The notes under the pieces are model-generated. The model did not search any database. It saw nothing but the letters and a program-made list of their open reading frames with translations, and was not told the origin of the DNA. The translations under genes were made by a program, and so were the position numbers. This document shows, one piece after another, positions 8,391 through 17,486 of a DNA stretch of 51,277 nucleotides (within the stretch, counting starts at the first letter, position 1; every line of letters begins with the position of its first letter). The DNA comes from JAHECQ01 sp047638695 (lineage in GTDB: Bacteria; Actinomycetota; Acidimicrobiia; Acidimicrobiales; SZUA-35): assembly GCA_047638695.1 (NCBI GenBank), contig JBLINY010000024.1, positions 1 to 51,277 of the forward strand. Direction: 5' to 3'.

Positions 8391-9317
8391 ATGAGCATCG
8401 AGGTTCAACCATTGTCGGTCCACATCGGAGCCGAAATCGGCGGTGTCGATCTCGGTGGACCATTGGCCGAAGATGACATCAATGCCATCTGGGCTGCATT
8501 GATGCAATGGAAAGTGGTGTTCTTCCGCGAGCAGTCGCTCGACCATTCCCAACATGTAGCGCTGGCCAGGCTCTTCGGCCAGCCAACGCCCGGTCATGTG
8601 GTCTTCGGCGGCGAGGAGCAACATCCGGAGATTTACTCGATTGCCAAGCACCGCACCGCCAACAGCGGCGAAGGTCCGCCGTTGCTTCGCCCATGGACCG
8701 GATGGCACACCGACATCACCGCCGCCCTCAACCCGCCGGGCCAGTCCATTCTCCGCGGCGACATCGTGCCGCCCTATGGCGGTGACACCCAGTGGACCAA
8801 CCTGGCAGCGGCGTATGCAGCCCTTTCGCCAACCCTCCAGCCATTTCTTGACGGGCTCCGTGGTCTCCACCGGTTCAACGGCTTCAATGGCAAAGCCAAC
8901 ACCGACGACTACCGGAAGCGGGTCGCCTCCAACTCGCTCGTGACCGAACATCCGTTAGTCAGGGTGCACCCCGAAACCGACGAGAAGGTCCTGTATGTGA
9001 GCCCCTCGTTCCTTAGCTCGATCGTCGGGCTAGCACCGGCCGAAAGCAACGCCTTACTGGAGTTGCTGTGGGAGCACTCGGTTCGGCCCGAGTTCACCGT
9101 TCGCTTCCGTTGGGAGCCAGGGTCGATCGCGTTCTGGGACAATCGGGCCACTGCTCATCTCGCGCCGCGAGACATCTTCGATACTGACTTCGAACGCCAG
9201 TTCTGGCGGGTGACACTGATGGGAGAGGTGCCGGTCGGGCCCGACGGCTCGTGCTCGATTGGTATCGAGGGGGATCCCATCACCGCTGTGTCATCGAGAG
9301 AAACATCTCGTCGGTGA
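8391..9317 (+). CDS. TauD/TfdA-family Fe(II)/2-oxoglutarate dioxygenase
   Basis: The 308-residue protein has the complete facial triad: His106 and Asp108 in WHTDIT, and the distal His256 in NRATAHLAPRD. Arg273 (QFWRVTL) is positioned to bind the 2-oxoglutarate carboxylate. The start MSIEVQPLSVHIGAEIGGVDL is the usual family opening, and length is normal. Family members hydroxylate taurine, aryloxyalkanoates, alkyl sulfates and similar acids, releasing sulfite or an aldehyde; the substrate here is not evident. It is convergent with ltrA with a 5-bp gap. Confidence 0.9.
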   Translation: MSIEVQPLSVHIGAEIGGVDLGGPLAEDDINAIWAALMQWKVVFFREQSLDHSQHVALARLFGQPTPGHVVFGGEEQHPEIYSIAKHRTANSGEGPPLLRPWTGWHTDITAALNPPGQSILRGDIVPPYGGDTQWTNLAAAYAALSPTLQPFLDGLRGLHRFNGFNGKANTDDYRKRVASNSLVTEHPLVRVHPETDEKVLYVSPSFLSSIVGLAPAESNALLELLWEHSVRPEFTVRFRWEPGSIAFWDNRATAHLAPRDIFDTDFERQFWRVTLMGEVPVGPDGSCSIGIEGDPITAVSSRETSRR

Positions 9318-9322
9318 GATGA

Positions 9323-10540
9323 TCAGGGTGAGATGGTAAGTGTCTCTTCGTCGACAAAACCACCTCGAATTCTCGCCCGGAACCGAAAGTACTCTGCGGT
9401 CAGGCTGGCGATGAGGATGAGGGTTGACACGAGGACGACGTCCTTTGCCGGACCGTCCCAGATGGCGACGAGCAGCGCAATTGCCGCCACGCCGATTGCC
9501 CGCTCATAGAGATATGTGCGCCAGCGCCACGTCGCAGCCGCCTGGGCGAGTAGGAAGAGACCGACCGCGACAACGAAGAGTGCAGCGACTACCGGTTCCA
9601 TTGGGTCCTTGGGATAGTGGAATGCCTCTTCGAGCGACACAGCGTAGAAAACGATGCCCAAGATCATCGGGTAGTGCAGGAGCGAATAGATATCACGGGC
9701 GAGCCGCCCGACCGTGTGGACGTCAGCCCGCCGCAGCGCTACCTCCATCACCTCTTGCTGACGGTCGAAATAGGCCCACCACATAGCGCAGATGCCAGCG
9801 AGACCCACCCCGAGCAAGAGCGCCAGCGACGAATCGATTGGTGTTTCTTCGAGCGCGATTCCGACGGCGATGATGCCTTCTCCCAACGCGATGATCAGGA
9901 TCAAGCCGTGACGCTCGGCGAAGTGACCAGCATCAACTTTCCAGTCGGCCTGACCCGCAAACATCGTTGCGATGAATTCGATCACGAGGGCTGCGAGCCA
10001 GATCCACTGGAGCGATTCGCCGCCTACGAAGCCACCGACAACAACAACCGCGGTCGCAGCCAGTGATATGGGCAGGTACATCACCACTGCCTTCAGCTCG
10101 TCGGGATCGTGGCGGGTCCCGATCACGAACACGGCGGCCGCCACAACCCGAACGAGGAGGTAGCCCATGGCCAGCCATTCACTGTTGCCCTCGAAGGCGG
10201 TCGGTACCGAGAACGCCATTCCGAATACGCCCAGCATCGAGACGAGCACCGCCACCCGAATGATGCGGGGCTCGAGATCGACGACGTTGGTCGTCCAGGT
10301 CCAATTCGTCCACGCCCACCACATGAGTGCCAGCAGAAGCGCTCCGCGGAGTATGCCACCTAGCGTGAGGTCGTGAACGACAAGCGAGACGACCTGGGTG
10401 ATGGCGAACACAAACACCAGGTCAAAGAACAGCTCGAGCGGATGGGCCGCCTTCTCTTTGAGCTCCTGCTCGAGTTCTTCTTCCAGGTCCTCGATCTGCG
10501 CCTTCAGACCCTCGGTGTAACCGGCTGCGGCGTCAGACAT
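9323..10540 (-). CDS. ltrA: Low temperature requirement protein A (LtrA) family membrane protein
   Basis: The 405-residue protein begins with an acidic coiled coil (IEDLEEELEQELKEK) and then the hallmark LtrA motif HPLELFFDLVFVFAITQ at about residue 33. About ten further transmembrane helices follow, with the second signature HFAERHGLILIIALGEG near the middle. Length is typical. The biochemical role of LtrA proteins is not established; the name comes from a Listeria cold-growth phenotype. The N-terminal coiled coil is longer than in many members. The ATG at 10540 is divergent from nothing nearby, so it probably forms a single-gene unit. Confidence 0.9.
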   Translation of the reverse strand: MSDAAAGYTEGLKAQIEDLEEELEQELKEKAAHPLELFFDLVFVFAITQVVSLVVHDLTLGGILRGALLLALMWWAWTNWTWTTNVVDLEPRIIRVAVLVSMLGVFGMAFSVPTAFEGNSEWLAMGYLLVRVVAAAVFVIGTRHDPDELKAVVMYLPISLAATAVVVVGGFVGGESLQWIWLAALVIEFIATMFAGQADWKVDAGHFAERHGLILIIALGEGIIAVGIALEETPIDSSLALLLGVGLAGICAMWWAYFDRQQEVMEVALRRADVHTVGRLARDIYSLLHYPMILGIVFYAVSLEEAFHYPKDPMEPVVAALFVVAVGLFLLAQAAATWRWRTYLYERAIGVAAIALLVAIWDGPAKDVVLVSTLILIASLTAEYFRFRARIRGGFVDEETLTISP

Positions 10541-10642
10541 CGGACCACCATACGGTGCCTGGTTTCACAACCTGGTGGAGTGCCCCGGCCACAGTCACAA
10601 AGGCCAGATTCCGCAAGAGACCAAGCTCTTACTAGGCAACAC

Positions 10643-11752
10643 TTAATAGGAGAGATCGAGAATCTGGCGCAGACCCGCAGCATCAGCCGGACGGACGTTG
10701 CTGCGGGCCGACATCTCCAGAGCGGCGTGGTCAGCAATGGCACCTAGCGAAGCGGCATCGACACCTACCTCGCTCAGGCGAGCCGGCAAGCCGAGCGCCG
10801 CGATGGTCTCTTCGATCCTGGCGATTAGACCGTTTGCATCACCGGCGCCAAGCCGTCCTGCGATCCTGTCCAGTACGGGGCGGGCCGCATCGCCGTTCCA
10901 CCGCAGCACCTGTGGCAACACGATGGTGCTCGCCTCGCCGTGAGGTAGTCCGGCGCCACCGCCGAGCTGATGGCGTAGGGCAGCCGTAGCCCCGACACCG
11001 ACGTTGTGCAGGTTGCTCAGCGTCATGTGCGCTGCTTCGAGGCAACGCTGGCGCCTATCGGCGTCATCATGGGCCTCGAGATCGGCTAGCAGTATTTGCA
11101 ACGCATCGAGCAGCAGTGCGTCGGTGAAGCGCGTGGCTCGAGCAGACAACATTCCTTCGATGCAGTCGGCCACGAGCTTCATGCCCGTACCTGACCACAG
11201 CCGCTTGGGAGTGAACTCGCTGAGATCCCCGTCGAGGATGACCGTGGTCGGTGCGAGCGAAGCTCCGAGATAGATCTCCTTCACACCACGTTCGGTATTC
11301 GTGATGCCCGCTGCAGCCGTGAACTCGGCCGCTGACAACGTGGTGGGGATGGCGATGTGAGGAAGTGCCGGCGACCGCAATGGGCCATTGGAACGCAAGG
11401 CATCGAAGTCGCGGCCAGCGGCAAGCACGAGCGCCACTCCCTTCGTGAGGTCAACAACCGAGGAGCCGCCCAACGACACCAGCGCATCAGCGGACCCAGC
11501 CGCATCGGCTGCATCAAGAACGGTCCTCTCGGGCGTATGGGCCCGAGATTCAGTGAAGGTCGTGACCTTTTCCGGTCCGATAGCCGAGACGATGCGGTCT
11601 AGAAGCGGCGACGCCGCTACCGATGGAGTGGTTACAACCGTGACGCGCTCGGCCTTCAACCGCTCCACGACGGCCGACACGTTGCCGGCCGCTCCCCTTC
11701 CCGTCATCACAACCTCGTTGGCGGCGCGTCTGATGTTGTGGATTTCTGTCAT
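10643..11752 (-). CDS. Iron-containing alcohol dehydrogenase / maleylacetate reductase family
   Basis: The 369-residue protein has the family's dinucleotide motif (SLGGSSVVDLTKG, residues 93-105), AIPTTLSAAEFT and the C-terminal helical domain with HQLGGGAGLPHGE. Of the four canonical metal ligands, His261 and His271 are kept, but the segment usually reading GMDALTH reads G190-M-K192-L-V-A-D196, so Asp is Lys and His is Asp. The sequence HxLGG..xPHGE is closest to maleylacetate reductases, which use NADH and do not strictly need a metal. It would fit aromatic degradation. It is divergent from the second CoA-transferase gene. Confidence 0.8.
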   Translation of the reverse strand: MTEIHNIRRAANEVVMTGRGAAGNVSAVVERLKAERVTVVTTPSVAASPLLDRIVSAIGPEKVTTFTESRAHTPERTVLDAADAAGSADALVSLGGSSVVDLTKGVALVLAAGRDFDALRSNGPLRSPALPHIAIPTTLSAAEFTAAAGITNTERGVKEIYLGASLAPTTVILDGDLSEFTPKRLWSGTGMKLVADCIEGMLSARATRFTDALLLDALQILLADLEAHDDADRRQRCLEAAHMTLSNLHNVGVGATAALRHQLGGGAGLPHGEASTIVLPQVLRWNGDAARPVLDRIAGRLGAGDANGLIARIEETIAALGLPARLSEVGVDAASLGAIADHAALEMSARSNVRPADAAGLRQILDLSY

Positions 11753-11867
11753 GTGTGCATTCTTGCCGTAGGCGAGCCCTGGAGCTAGCCGTCTCCGATT
11801 CGTTACGGACTATCGCCAACCCGGCCAGCCCACCTACTGTCTGGCAGCGACCACAGGAGATATCGAC

Positions 11868-13085
11868 GTGACAGACCAGCTCGAAGCATCAACGGGGGGT
11901 CCTCTCACCGGAATTCGTGTCATTGATCTATCGGCGGTGGTCTCCGGGCCATTCGGCACCTCGATTCTGGCCGATCAGGGTGCCGACGTCATCACGGTCG
12001 AGCAGGTCGGTTCGCCCGACCTCGTTCGTCAATCGGGTCCGTTGGTTGATTCGGCAGAGGGCGTCAGCGCCTTCTGGGCATCGATGAACCGCAACAAGCG
12101 GTCGATTTCGCTAAACCTCAAGCATCAGCGAGGCAAAGAGCTCGCGCTCGACCTCATCCGCGATGCCGATGTCGTGGTTCAGAACTTTCGACCTGGGGCG
12201 ATCGAACGCCTCGGCCTCGGTTGGGACGTGCTACACGCACTCAATCCCGAGCTCGTGATGTGCTCAATCAGCGGATTCGGAAGCGACGGGCCCTACTCTC
12301 ACCGTCCCGCGTTCGACGCGGTCGTTCAATCAATCTCCGGCTATCCAATGGTCCAAGTGGACGACAGCGGAGAACCACAGCTGATGGCGACCATTGTCGC
12401 TGACAAGGTGACCTCGTTGAACGTTGCCCAATCGGTATGCGCGGCTCTGGTCGCCCGATCCTTGGGCCAGGGTGGTCAGCACATCGAGATCGCCATGATC
12501 GATGCCACTATCCACTTCCTTTGGCCCGAGGCGATGTGGAACCACACGTACCTCGACCACGAGACCGACACTCCTGATCTATCAACGATCTGCAATCTGT
12601 TTCCCACCACCGACGGTTGGGCCATGATCTACCCGCTCGGCACCGACGCACAATGGCGAGCGATGTGCGACGCTCTTGATCGCCCGGACTTGGCATCCGA
12701 CCCGCGGTTCACCGCCCTTCATGGTCGCATCAAGAACGGCGACGCAATCAACGAGGAACTGAAGCGTGAGACGGTCAAGTTCACTACGGCCGACCTTGTA
12801 AGGCTTGTCGATGAAGCCGACGTGCCGGCCGCTCCGGTGAACACCCGAGAGGAAATGATCGCCGATCCCCATGTGCAACACCGGGGCATTGTAGAAGAAA
12901 GCGTTCATCCAACGGCCGGCAGAATACGTTCCGTTCGCTCGCCCGCGTTGTTCTCGAAGACAGCCTCGGCCCATACCCGTCCCGCTCCCCTGTTCGCGCA
13001 GCACACCGACGAGGTCCTGACCGAACTGTTAGCGGTCTCGGCGGACGAGTTAACGGCTCTACGCACCGAGGGTGTGATCGACTAA
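11868..13085 (+). CDS. Family III (CaiB/BaiF) CoA-transferase
   Basis: The 405-residue enzyme opens with LTGIRVIDLSAVVSGPFG, has NRNKRSISLNL, DVVVQNFRPGAIERLGLGW and the FDAVVQS segment. Asp179 in TIVADKVTSLN aligns with the catalytic aspartate of family III transferases. The C-terminal part contains the usual VPAAPVNTREEMIADPH and ends ELTALRTEGVID. It starts with GTG, supported by AGGAGATATCGAC immediately upstream. Acid substrate unknown. A hairpin-plus-pyrimidine tract follows the stop, so it is probably transcribed alone. Confidence 0.9.
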   Translation: MTDQLEASTGGPLTGIRVIDLSAVVSGPFGTSILADQGADVITVEQVGSPDLVRQSGPLVDSAEGVSAFWASMNRNKRSISLNLKHQRGKELALDLIRDADVVVQNFRPGAIERLGLGWDVLHALNPELVMCSISGFGSDGPYSHRPAFDAVVQSISGYPMVQVDDSGEPQLMATIVADKVTSLNVAQSVCAALVARSLGQGGQHIEIAMIDATIHFLWPEAMWNHTYLDHETDTPDLSTICNLFPTTDGWAMIYPLGTDAQWRAMCDALDRPDLASDPRFTALHGRIKNGDAINEELKRETVKFTTADLVRLVDEADVPAAPVNTREEMIADPHVQHRGIVEESVHPTAGRIRSVRSPALFSKTASAHTRPAPLFAQHTDEVLTELLAVSADELTALRTEGVID

Positions 13086-13093
13086 GGCCCATT

Positions 13094-13124
13094 CGTCTGG
13101 CGAGGTCAGACGCCCCTCTCTTTT
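13094..13124 (+). terminator. Probable rho-independent terminator
   Basis: CGTCTG and CAGACG form a perfect 6-bp stem with a 7-nt loop (13094-13112), followed by CCCCTCTCTTTT. It lies 9 bp after the CoA-transferase stop. The tract is mixed C/T rather than pure T, so termination strength is uncertain. Confidence 0.5.
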
Positions 13125-13295
13125 CACCATTGGGTTCTTCGCACACTTTGGGCGTCTCGCATGCTTCGGGTCGAGCAGCGCAAACCTAGGTGAGACTTTC
13201 TCGATACCGGCCCGAGCCAATATCGTGGGCAGCAACGCAAACCCCGACCGCTTCGTTCATCTTGCCGGAGCACCCAACCCAGAAACGGACAAAAC

Positions 13296-14453
13296 ATGAA
13301 CCCGAGCATCATCGGCTGGTCCCACATCCCCTTCGGGCGCCTCGAAGACTCCCTTGAAACAATGATCCTCAAGGTCGCCCGAGGTGCCATAGCCGATGCC
13401 GGCATCTCATCCAGCGAAGTTGATGCCAGCTGGCTCGGACATTTCAACAGCGGCCTGGTGCCCGACGGGTTTCCTGCTTCGCTCATGATCCAGGCAGACG
13501 AAGGACTTCGCTGGAAGCCGGCCACTCGGGTCGAGAACGCTTGTGCGTCAGGATCGGCAGCCATCTACAGCGCGATGAATGCCATCAAAGCGGGCGAAGC
13601 GGATATCGCTCTCGTCGTCGGCGCCGAGAAAATGACGAACAACAGCACCGCCGACGTCACCACCGCCCTTGGCGGCGCCTCTTACCAGAAGGAAGAAGCC
13701 GGCAGCTCGTTCCCCCAGATCTTCGCCCAGTTCGCTCGGGCGTACTTCGAGGAGTTCGGCGACCACTCCTCGACCTTGGCCACCATTGCGGCGAAGAACC
13801 ATGCAAACGGTGCCAAAAACCCCTTGGCGCACATGCAAAAAGACGTCGGCTTCGACTTCTGCAACACCGTCTCGGACAAAAACCCCATGGTGGCTGAGCC
13901 GCTGAGGGTCACCGATTGTTCGCTGATCTCCGACGGCGCGGCTGCGATCATCATCGCCTCCGACGACGTGGCAAAGAACCATGAGAAGGCGATCCGGTTT
14001 CGGTCCACCGCGCACGTCCAGGACATCCTTCCCATGTCACGACGCAAGCTCACCGATTTCGAAGGGCCGGCCAAGGCCTTCGCATCTGCATTCGACCAGG
14101 CCGGCATCTCGGTGAACGATCTCGACTTCGCCGAGATTCACGACTGCTTCACCATCGCCGAACTCCTGGTGTACGAGGCCATGGGTCTGGCACCGAAGGG
14201 CGAGGGAGCCAAGGTTCTCGCTGACGGGCTTGTGTACCCGGACGGTGCTCTCCCGATCAACCTCTCCGGTGGGCTCAAGTCCAAGGGCCATCCGGTCGGC
14301 GCCACTGGTGTGTCGATGCACGTGATGACGGCGATGCAACTCGCCGGTGAAGCCGGCGATCTTCAGAAGGCGAACGCCGATCTCGGGTGTGTATTCAACA
14401 TGGGAGGGTCGGGAGTAGCCAACTACTGCTCGGTTCTCGAGCGGCGCAACTGA
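13296..14453 (+). CDS. Thiolase-family acetyl-CoA acetyltransferase (SCP2-type)
   Basis: The 385-residue protein has the nucleophilic Cys83 in ENACASGSAA, the HDCFTIAELL motif of SCP-x/SCP2-type thiolases in place of NEAF, His332 in GGLKSKGHPVGATG and a late Cys365 in LGCVFNMGGSG. The DUF35 partner often found beside these enzymes is not seen here. It would catalyse thiolytic cleavage of a 3-ketoacyl-CoA, as in side-chain or fatty acid beta-oxidation, and matches the lipid-catabolic genes elsewhere in the window. The ATG is preceded by a weak site. The end overlaps the convergent, broken kinase gene by 31 bp. Confidence 0.9.
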   Translation: MNPSIIGWSHIPFGRLEDSLETMILKVARGAIADAGISSSEVDASWLGHFNSGLVPDGFPASLMIQADEGLRWKPATRVENACASGSAAIYSAMNAIKAGEADIALVVGAEKMTNNSTADVTTALGGASYQKEEAGSSFPQIFAQFARAYFEEFGDHSSTLATIAAKNHANGAKNPLAHMQKDVGFDFCNTVSDKNPMVAEPLRVTDCSLISDGAAAIIIASDDVAKNHEKAIRFRSTAHVQDILPMSRRKLTDFEGPAKAFASAFDQAGISVNDLDFAEIHDCFTIAELLVYEAMGLAPKGEGAKVLADGLVYPDGALPINLSGGLKSKGHPVGATGVSMHVMTAMQLAGEAGDLQKANADLGCVFNMGGSGVANYCSVLERRN

Positions 14454-15823
14454 GGTCGCTCGACAGCTTCACGCGAGACCGCGGCCTGCCGCAGCTTCGC
14501 GACGACTCGGATCATTTCTGTCGCGTTGAACGGTCTGCCGATCAGGATCGAGTTCATGTCGCCCGACCGGGTGAATTTCTCCGTGTTGCTCGTGGGATCC
14601 GAGACGAGAACCACGCCGATCTCCGGTTGACGCTCCCGCAGTTCCATCAACAAATCAAGGCGGTCACCCTCGGCAAGGTCAGTGGAGAGGACGATCAACT
14701 CCAGTCCCTCGCTGAGGGACGAAGTGGAGTAAACCACGTAGCCCTCCCGTTCCAGAACGACCTCTACAAGCGACCGTTCTGCTGGATCACCGACAACGAG
14801 AAGTACCTGTGGTCCAGAGGCCGGGGCCGGCAGGGAGTCCCTGAGGTCGAGCTCGTTTGCGACGGCATGGTCGCTCTCTGGACTTGTCCCGTCGACTGGA
14901 AGCAGAACTTCGAACACGGCACCTTCGCCGGGGCAACCGTCGACGCGGATGGCGCCGCCGTGTTCCCTCACAATACGTAGGACGGTGGAAAGGCCGAGCC
15001 CCCGACCAGCACCCTTGCTCCCGACGAAGGGTTCGAAGAGGGAGCGCCTCACTGGCGTTGGTTACGAGATTGAGTATCAGCTGGGAGATCTGGGAGGGAT
15101 CAACAACAGCGTGCACATCGGGAGCGACATTCGACAGATCCAGCTTGGCGCCATCCGGTAGCGCAGACGACAGCAGATCCGAGATAGCTCGTATCTCCAA
15201 ACCAAGATCGGTGTCGGTCTTCTCTCGGCGATCATCGCCAGCGAAGTCGAGCAGTTGCGTGCAGAGCGCCATTGCCTGCTGGACCGCTTCTCCCACGAGG
15301 TCGAGACGGCTCGTTGTCATCCCACCAGCAGCTGACTCCCGCGCTATTGGTTCAACGTTGATGGCGATGCTCGCCAGGATATTCACGAAATCGTGAGCGA
15401 TGCTGCCAGCCAGCGTGCCCAGTGACTCGAGGCGGCCGGCCTCACGTTCTGCTGCTTCTTCCCGGCGATGGACGGTCACATCAGGCGCCAAGCCCACCTC
15501 CCGGATCAGGTTGCCCTCGGTGTCAGTCTCCATTCGGGTGCGTGCGTGGATGATGCGTAGGTCGCCGTCATCGCGCACGATTCTGTATTCGGCATCGAAG
15601 TCGCCGTCACCGCGGATGCATGCTTCAAAGGCTTCCGCAAGACGGTCATGATCATCGGGATGCACCAAGTCGAGGAAGCCATCGGGCGCCTCGTACGGCC
15701 CCAGACCACTTCGTATGACGGGCTGATGTAGAGCATCTCGCGAGCCGTCCTGATCCAGACGACATCGGAAGAGGCGCCGCCCAGGTTATCGAGGACATCC
15801 AGAACAGAGTGGTGAACGGTCAT
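14423..15823 (-). pseudogene. Broken PAS-domain hybrid histidine kinase
   Basis: Read in three frames, the locus gives a kinase: PAS start (WIRTAREMLYISPSYEVVWGR), PAS continuation (APDGFLDLVHPDDHDRL), an H-box LGTLAGSIAHDFVNIL, the N-box LILNLVTNASEAL, the F/G2 part LFEPFVGSKGAGRGLGLST, and a receiver-like C-terminus. A single base is missing near 15695 (after VWGR). At about 15045 the frame changes again and some 35-40 residues carrying the DxGxG ATP-binding box are absent between NASEAL and LFEPF. The receiver lacks the usual acidic DD pair (it reads VVGDP). Without the DxGxG box the kinase should be inactive even if the frames were restored. Confidence 0.8.
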
Positions 15824-16050
15824 CTCTCGCCGTTCCGCCGAACGGTCACTGAGCCAGAACTACGCTCTCCGGCCAATCTCAATTTTGAATCCAAGTTCGA
15901 GACAAGATGGGACCATTAAGCCAGCGGTGCGTTTCTGCTCCAACCTCGGGAGTGATTTCCAATGAGCTCCGTGATCTTCCCGGCTTGAAATGAGCGCCGT
16001 CGTGGGTACCAATGGACGTCCCCGACCGCCCGCTTGATTCCGCCGATCGT

Positions 16051-16845
16051 CTAGGCGGCGAGGACAACCAAATCGAGCTCACACACGAGCCCCAGATGGT
16101 CGCTTGGCCAGCGGAGGCCCGTGCCAAACCCAATGCGATCGATCGACCCGGTAGCGACCTCGCCTACGGTCCAAACGTAGTCAAGGCGTACCCCGGAGTC
16201 CCTCGGCGCGGCATCACCATTTCGGTCGTTCATCCAACCGGCGTACGAGATCTCAGGGTTGATCGGCACCATGGTCGGCCCCAGGTCGTCGGGTCGATGC
16301 TTGACCCAGTTGTCGACAAGCCCAAGGCCAATCGCCGTTTGGTACTCTGGGCTGCTGGGCACCAGGTTGCAGTCACCGGCCAGGAGAAACGGCCGGTCTA
16401 GCTGGGCCAGATGCCCGGCCACCGTCTCGAGCTGGGCAGAACGCACCTCCGGCCTGTCCCAGAGGTGCGACAGATGAGTACTGGCGACGAGCAACGTTCC
16501 TGTCTGGTCGGAGACCGCCACTTCGGCCAGCACGACGCACCGTGGCGCTGGGTCGCCCTCCGATGGGAAGACCTTGATGTCGATCAAGCTGCCGGTTCTG
16601 GCCAGTACAGCATTGCCGAATTGCTCATCAACCGGCACGTTGCTGAGCTGCTGATCGAAGTAGCCTCCACCAAACCCGATTACCTGCAGCCCGCACGACT
16701 CGGCCAATGCCTCTGCTTGACCGGGCCAGGTCTCCTGCAGCAGAACGACGTCGGGGTGCTCGGCAACCAACACCTCGGCCAACATCGGCTGACGCACCTG
16801 CCAGTCACCAAAGCGCCACTGAGTGTTCCAGGTTACGAGCCGCAT
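16051..16845 (-). CDS. Endonuclease/exonuclease/phosphatase-fold hydrolase
   Basis: The 264-residue protein carries the full catalytic set of the EEP superfamily: Asn in TWNTQW near residue 7, Glu in LLQETWP near residue 38, a THLSH histidine, GDCNLVPSS (Asp and Asn), RLDYVW and the closing SDHLGLV. It lacks a signal peptide and so acts in the cytoplasm. Substrates in the family range from DNA to phosphodiesters and inositol phosphates; nothing here decides. A 20-bp tandem duplication lies just before its start. Confidence 0.85.
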   Translation of the reverse strand: MRLVTWNTQWRFGDWQVRQPMLAEVLVAEHPDVVLLQETWPGQAEALAESCGLQVIGFGGGYFDQQLSNVPVDEQFGNAVLARTGSLIDIKVFPSEGDPAPRCVVLAEVAVSDQTGTLLVASTHLSHLWDRPEVRSAQLETVAGHLAQLDRPFLLAGDCNLVPSSPEYQTAIGLGLVDNWVKHRPDDLGPTMVPINPEISYAGWMNDRNGDAAPRDSGVRLDYVWTVGEVATGSIDRIGFGTGLRWPSDHLGLVCELDLVVLAA

Positions 16846-16853
16846 CCCTTGGT

Positions 16854-16893
16854 TCTACCCGGGTCTACACAGCTCTACCCGGGTCTACACAGC
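16854..16893. repeat. Exact tandem duplication of a 20-bp unit
   Basis: Two identical 20-bp copies lie at 16854-16873 and 16874-16893. Each contains the palindrome ACCCGGGT. The repeats are in the 64-bp gap between the cupin stop and the start of the EEP-hydrolase gene, within its promoter or leader. They could double an operator or simply be a recent slippage product. Confidence 0.7.
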
Positions 16894-16909
16894 GACCGAG
16901 CGTCGAGTG

Positions 16910-17386
16910 CTAGCTGACGGGGGCCATGGTCTGCTCGAGAAACTCAGCGATGGTCGCCGCAGTGAGCACGTCGCCAGCTGCATCGAGAACTTCGAAGAGT
17001 CGACCGTCGGGGCTTTGAACACTGAACAGCATGGTGAGGCCGTCGGCGCCGGCGCGTTCCATATGTTGTTCGCCATCAGGCACTTGACCGCTGAACCCGG
17101 CTGATCGAACCTTCGTGACGGTCTCGTGCTCGGTCGTTTCGGTGAGATGCTGCTCCCCCTCGAGCACGGCTGCCATCGTCGTACCGAGGTGGCGGTGGTA
17201 ATGACAGAAGGAGTTGGGGGCCCAGCGACTCAGGAAGTCGACGCGTCCGGCAGCGACGTCGGCATCGACGACAGATACGGCATAGTCGATCGGGTAGTCG
17301 AACTTCGGGCCCCCGCTGTAGTGAAACCACTTGGCGTCAGCCAAGTTGAAGTCGGCAGGGAGTTTGGCGATGGGAGCCTTGTTCAT
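16910..17386 (-). CDS. Cupin-domain protein
   Basis: This 158-residue protein has a cupin core in its middle: WFHYSGG, then FCHYHRHLGTTMAAVLEGEQHL, which gives the His-x-His metal ligands and the Gly-rich turn, and a second half with VPDGEQHMERAGADG. The first third (DFNLADAKWFHYSG) is typical of small cupins acting on sugars or aromatic acids. The ATG at 17386 is preceded by GGAGGCTCTG and is preferred to longer in-frame extensions. It is divergent from the D-aminoacylase-type gene with 100 bp between them. Confidence 0.8.
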   Translation of the reverse strand: MNKAPIAKLPADFNLADAKWFHYSGGPKFDYPIDYAVSVVDADVAAGRVDFLSRWAPNSFCHYHRHLGTTMAAVLEGEQHLTETTEHETVTKVRSAGFSGQVPDGEQHMERAGADGLTMLFSVQSPDGRLFEVLDAAGDVLTAATIAEFLEQTMAPVS

Positions 17387-17486
17387 CAGAGCCTCCGGGC
17401 AGTCTGTTGTCGATCCGGGTCTCGAACGTACCAGACACATTGATTGCCAATGGCAACGACACAGGCGGCAGTGAGACACTGTGACA

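Noticed and set aside
8253..8951. Minus-strand frame across the dioxygenase and the repeat array
   Set aside because: It is opposite a complete TauD-type gene, and its charged C-terminus only reflects translation of the 12-nt repeats.
15824..16050. Possible small gene between the broken kinase and the EEP hydrolase
   Set aside because: The only frame (about 80 codons, minus strand) is mainly antisense-type sequence with no family pattern; I see nothing else in this gap.
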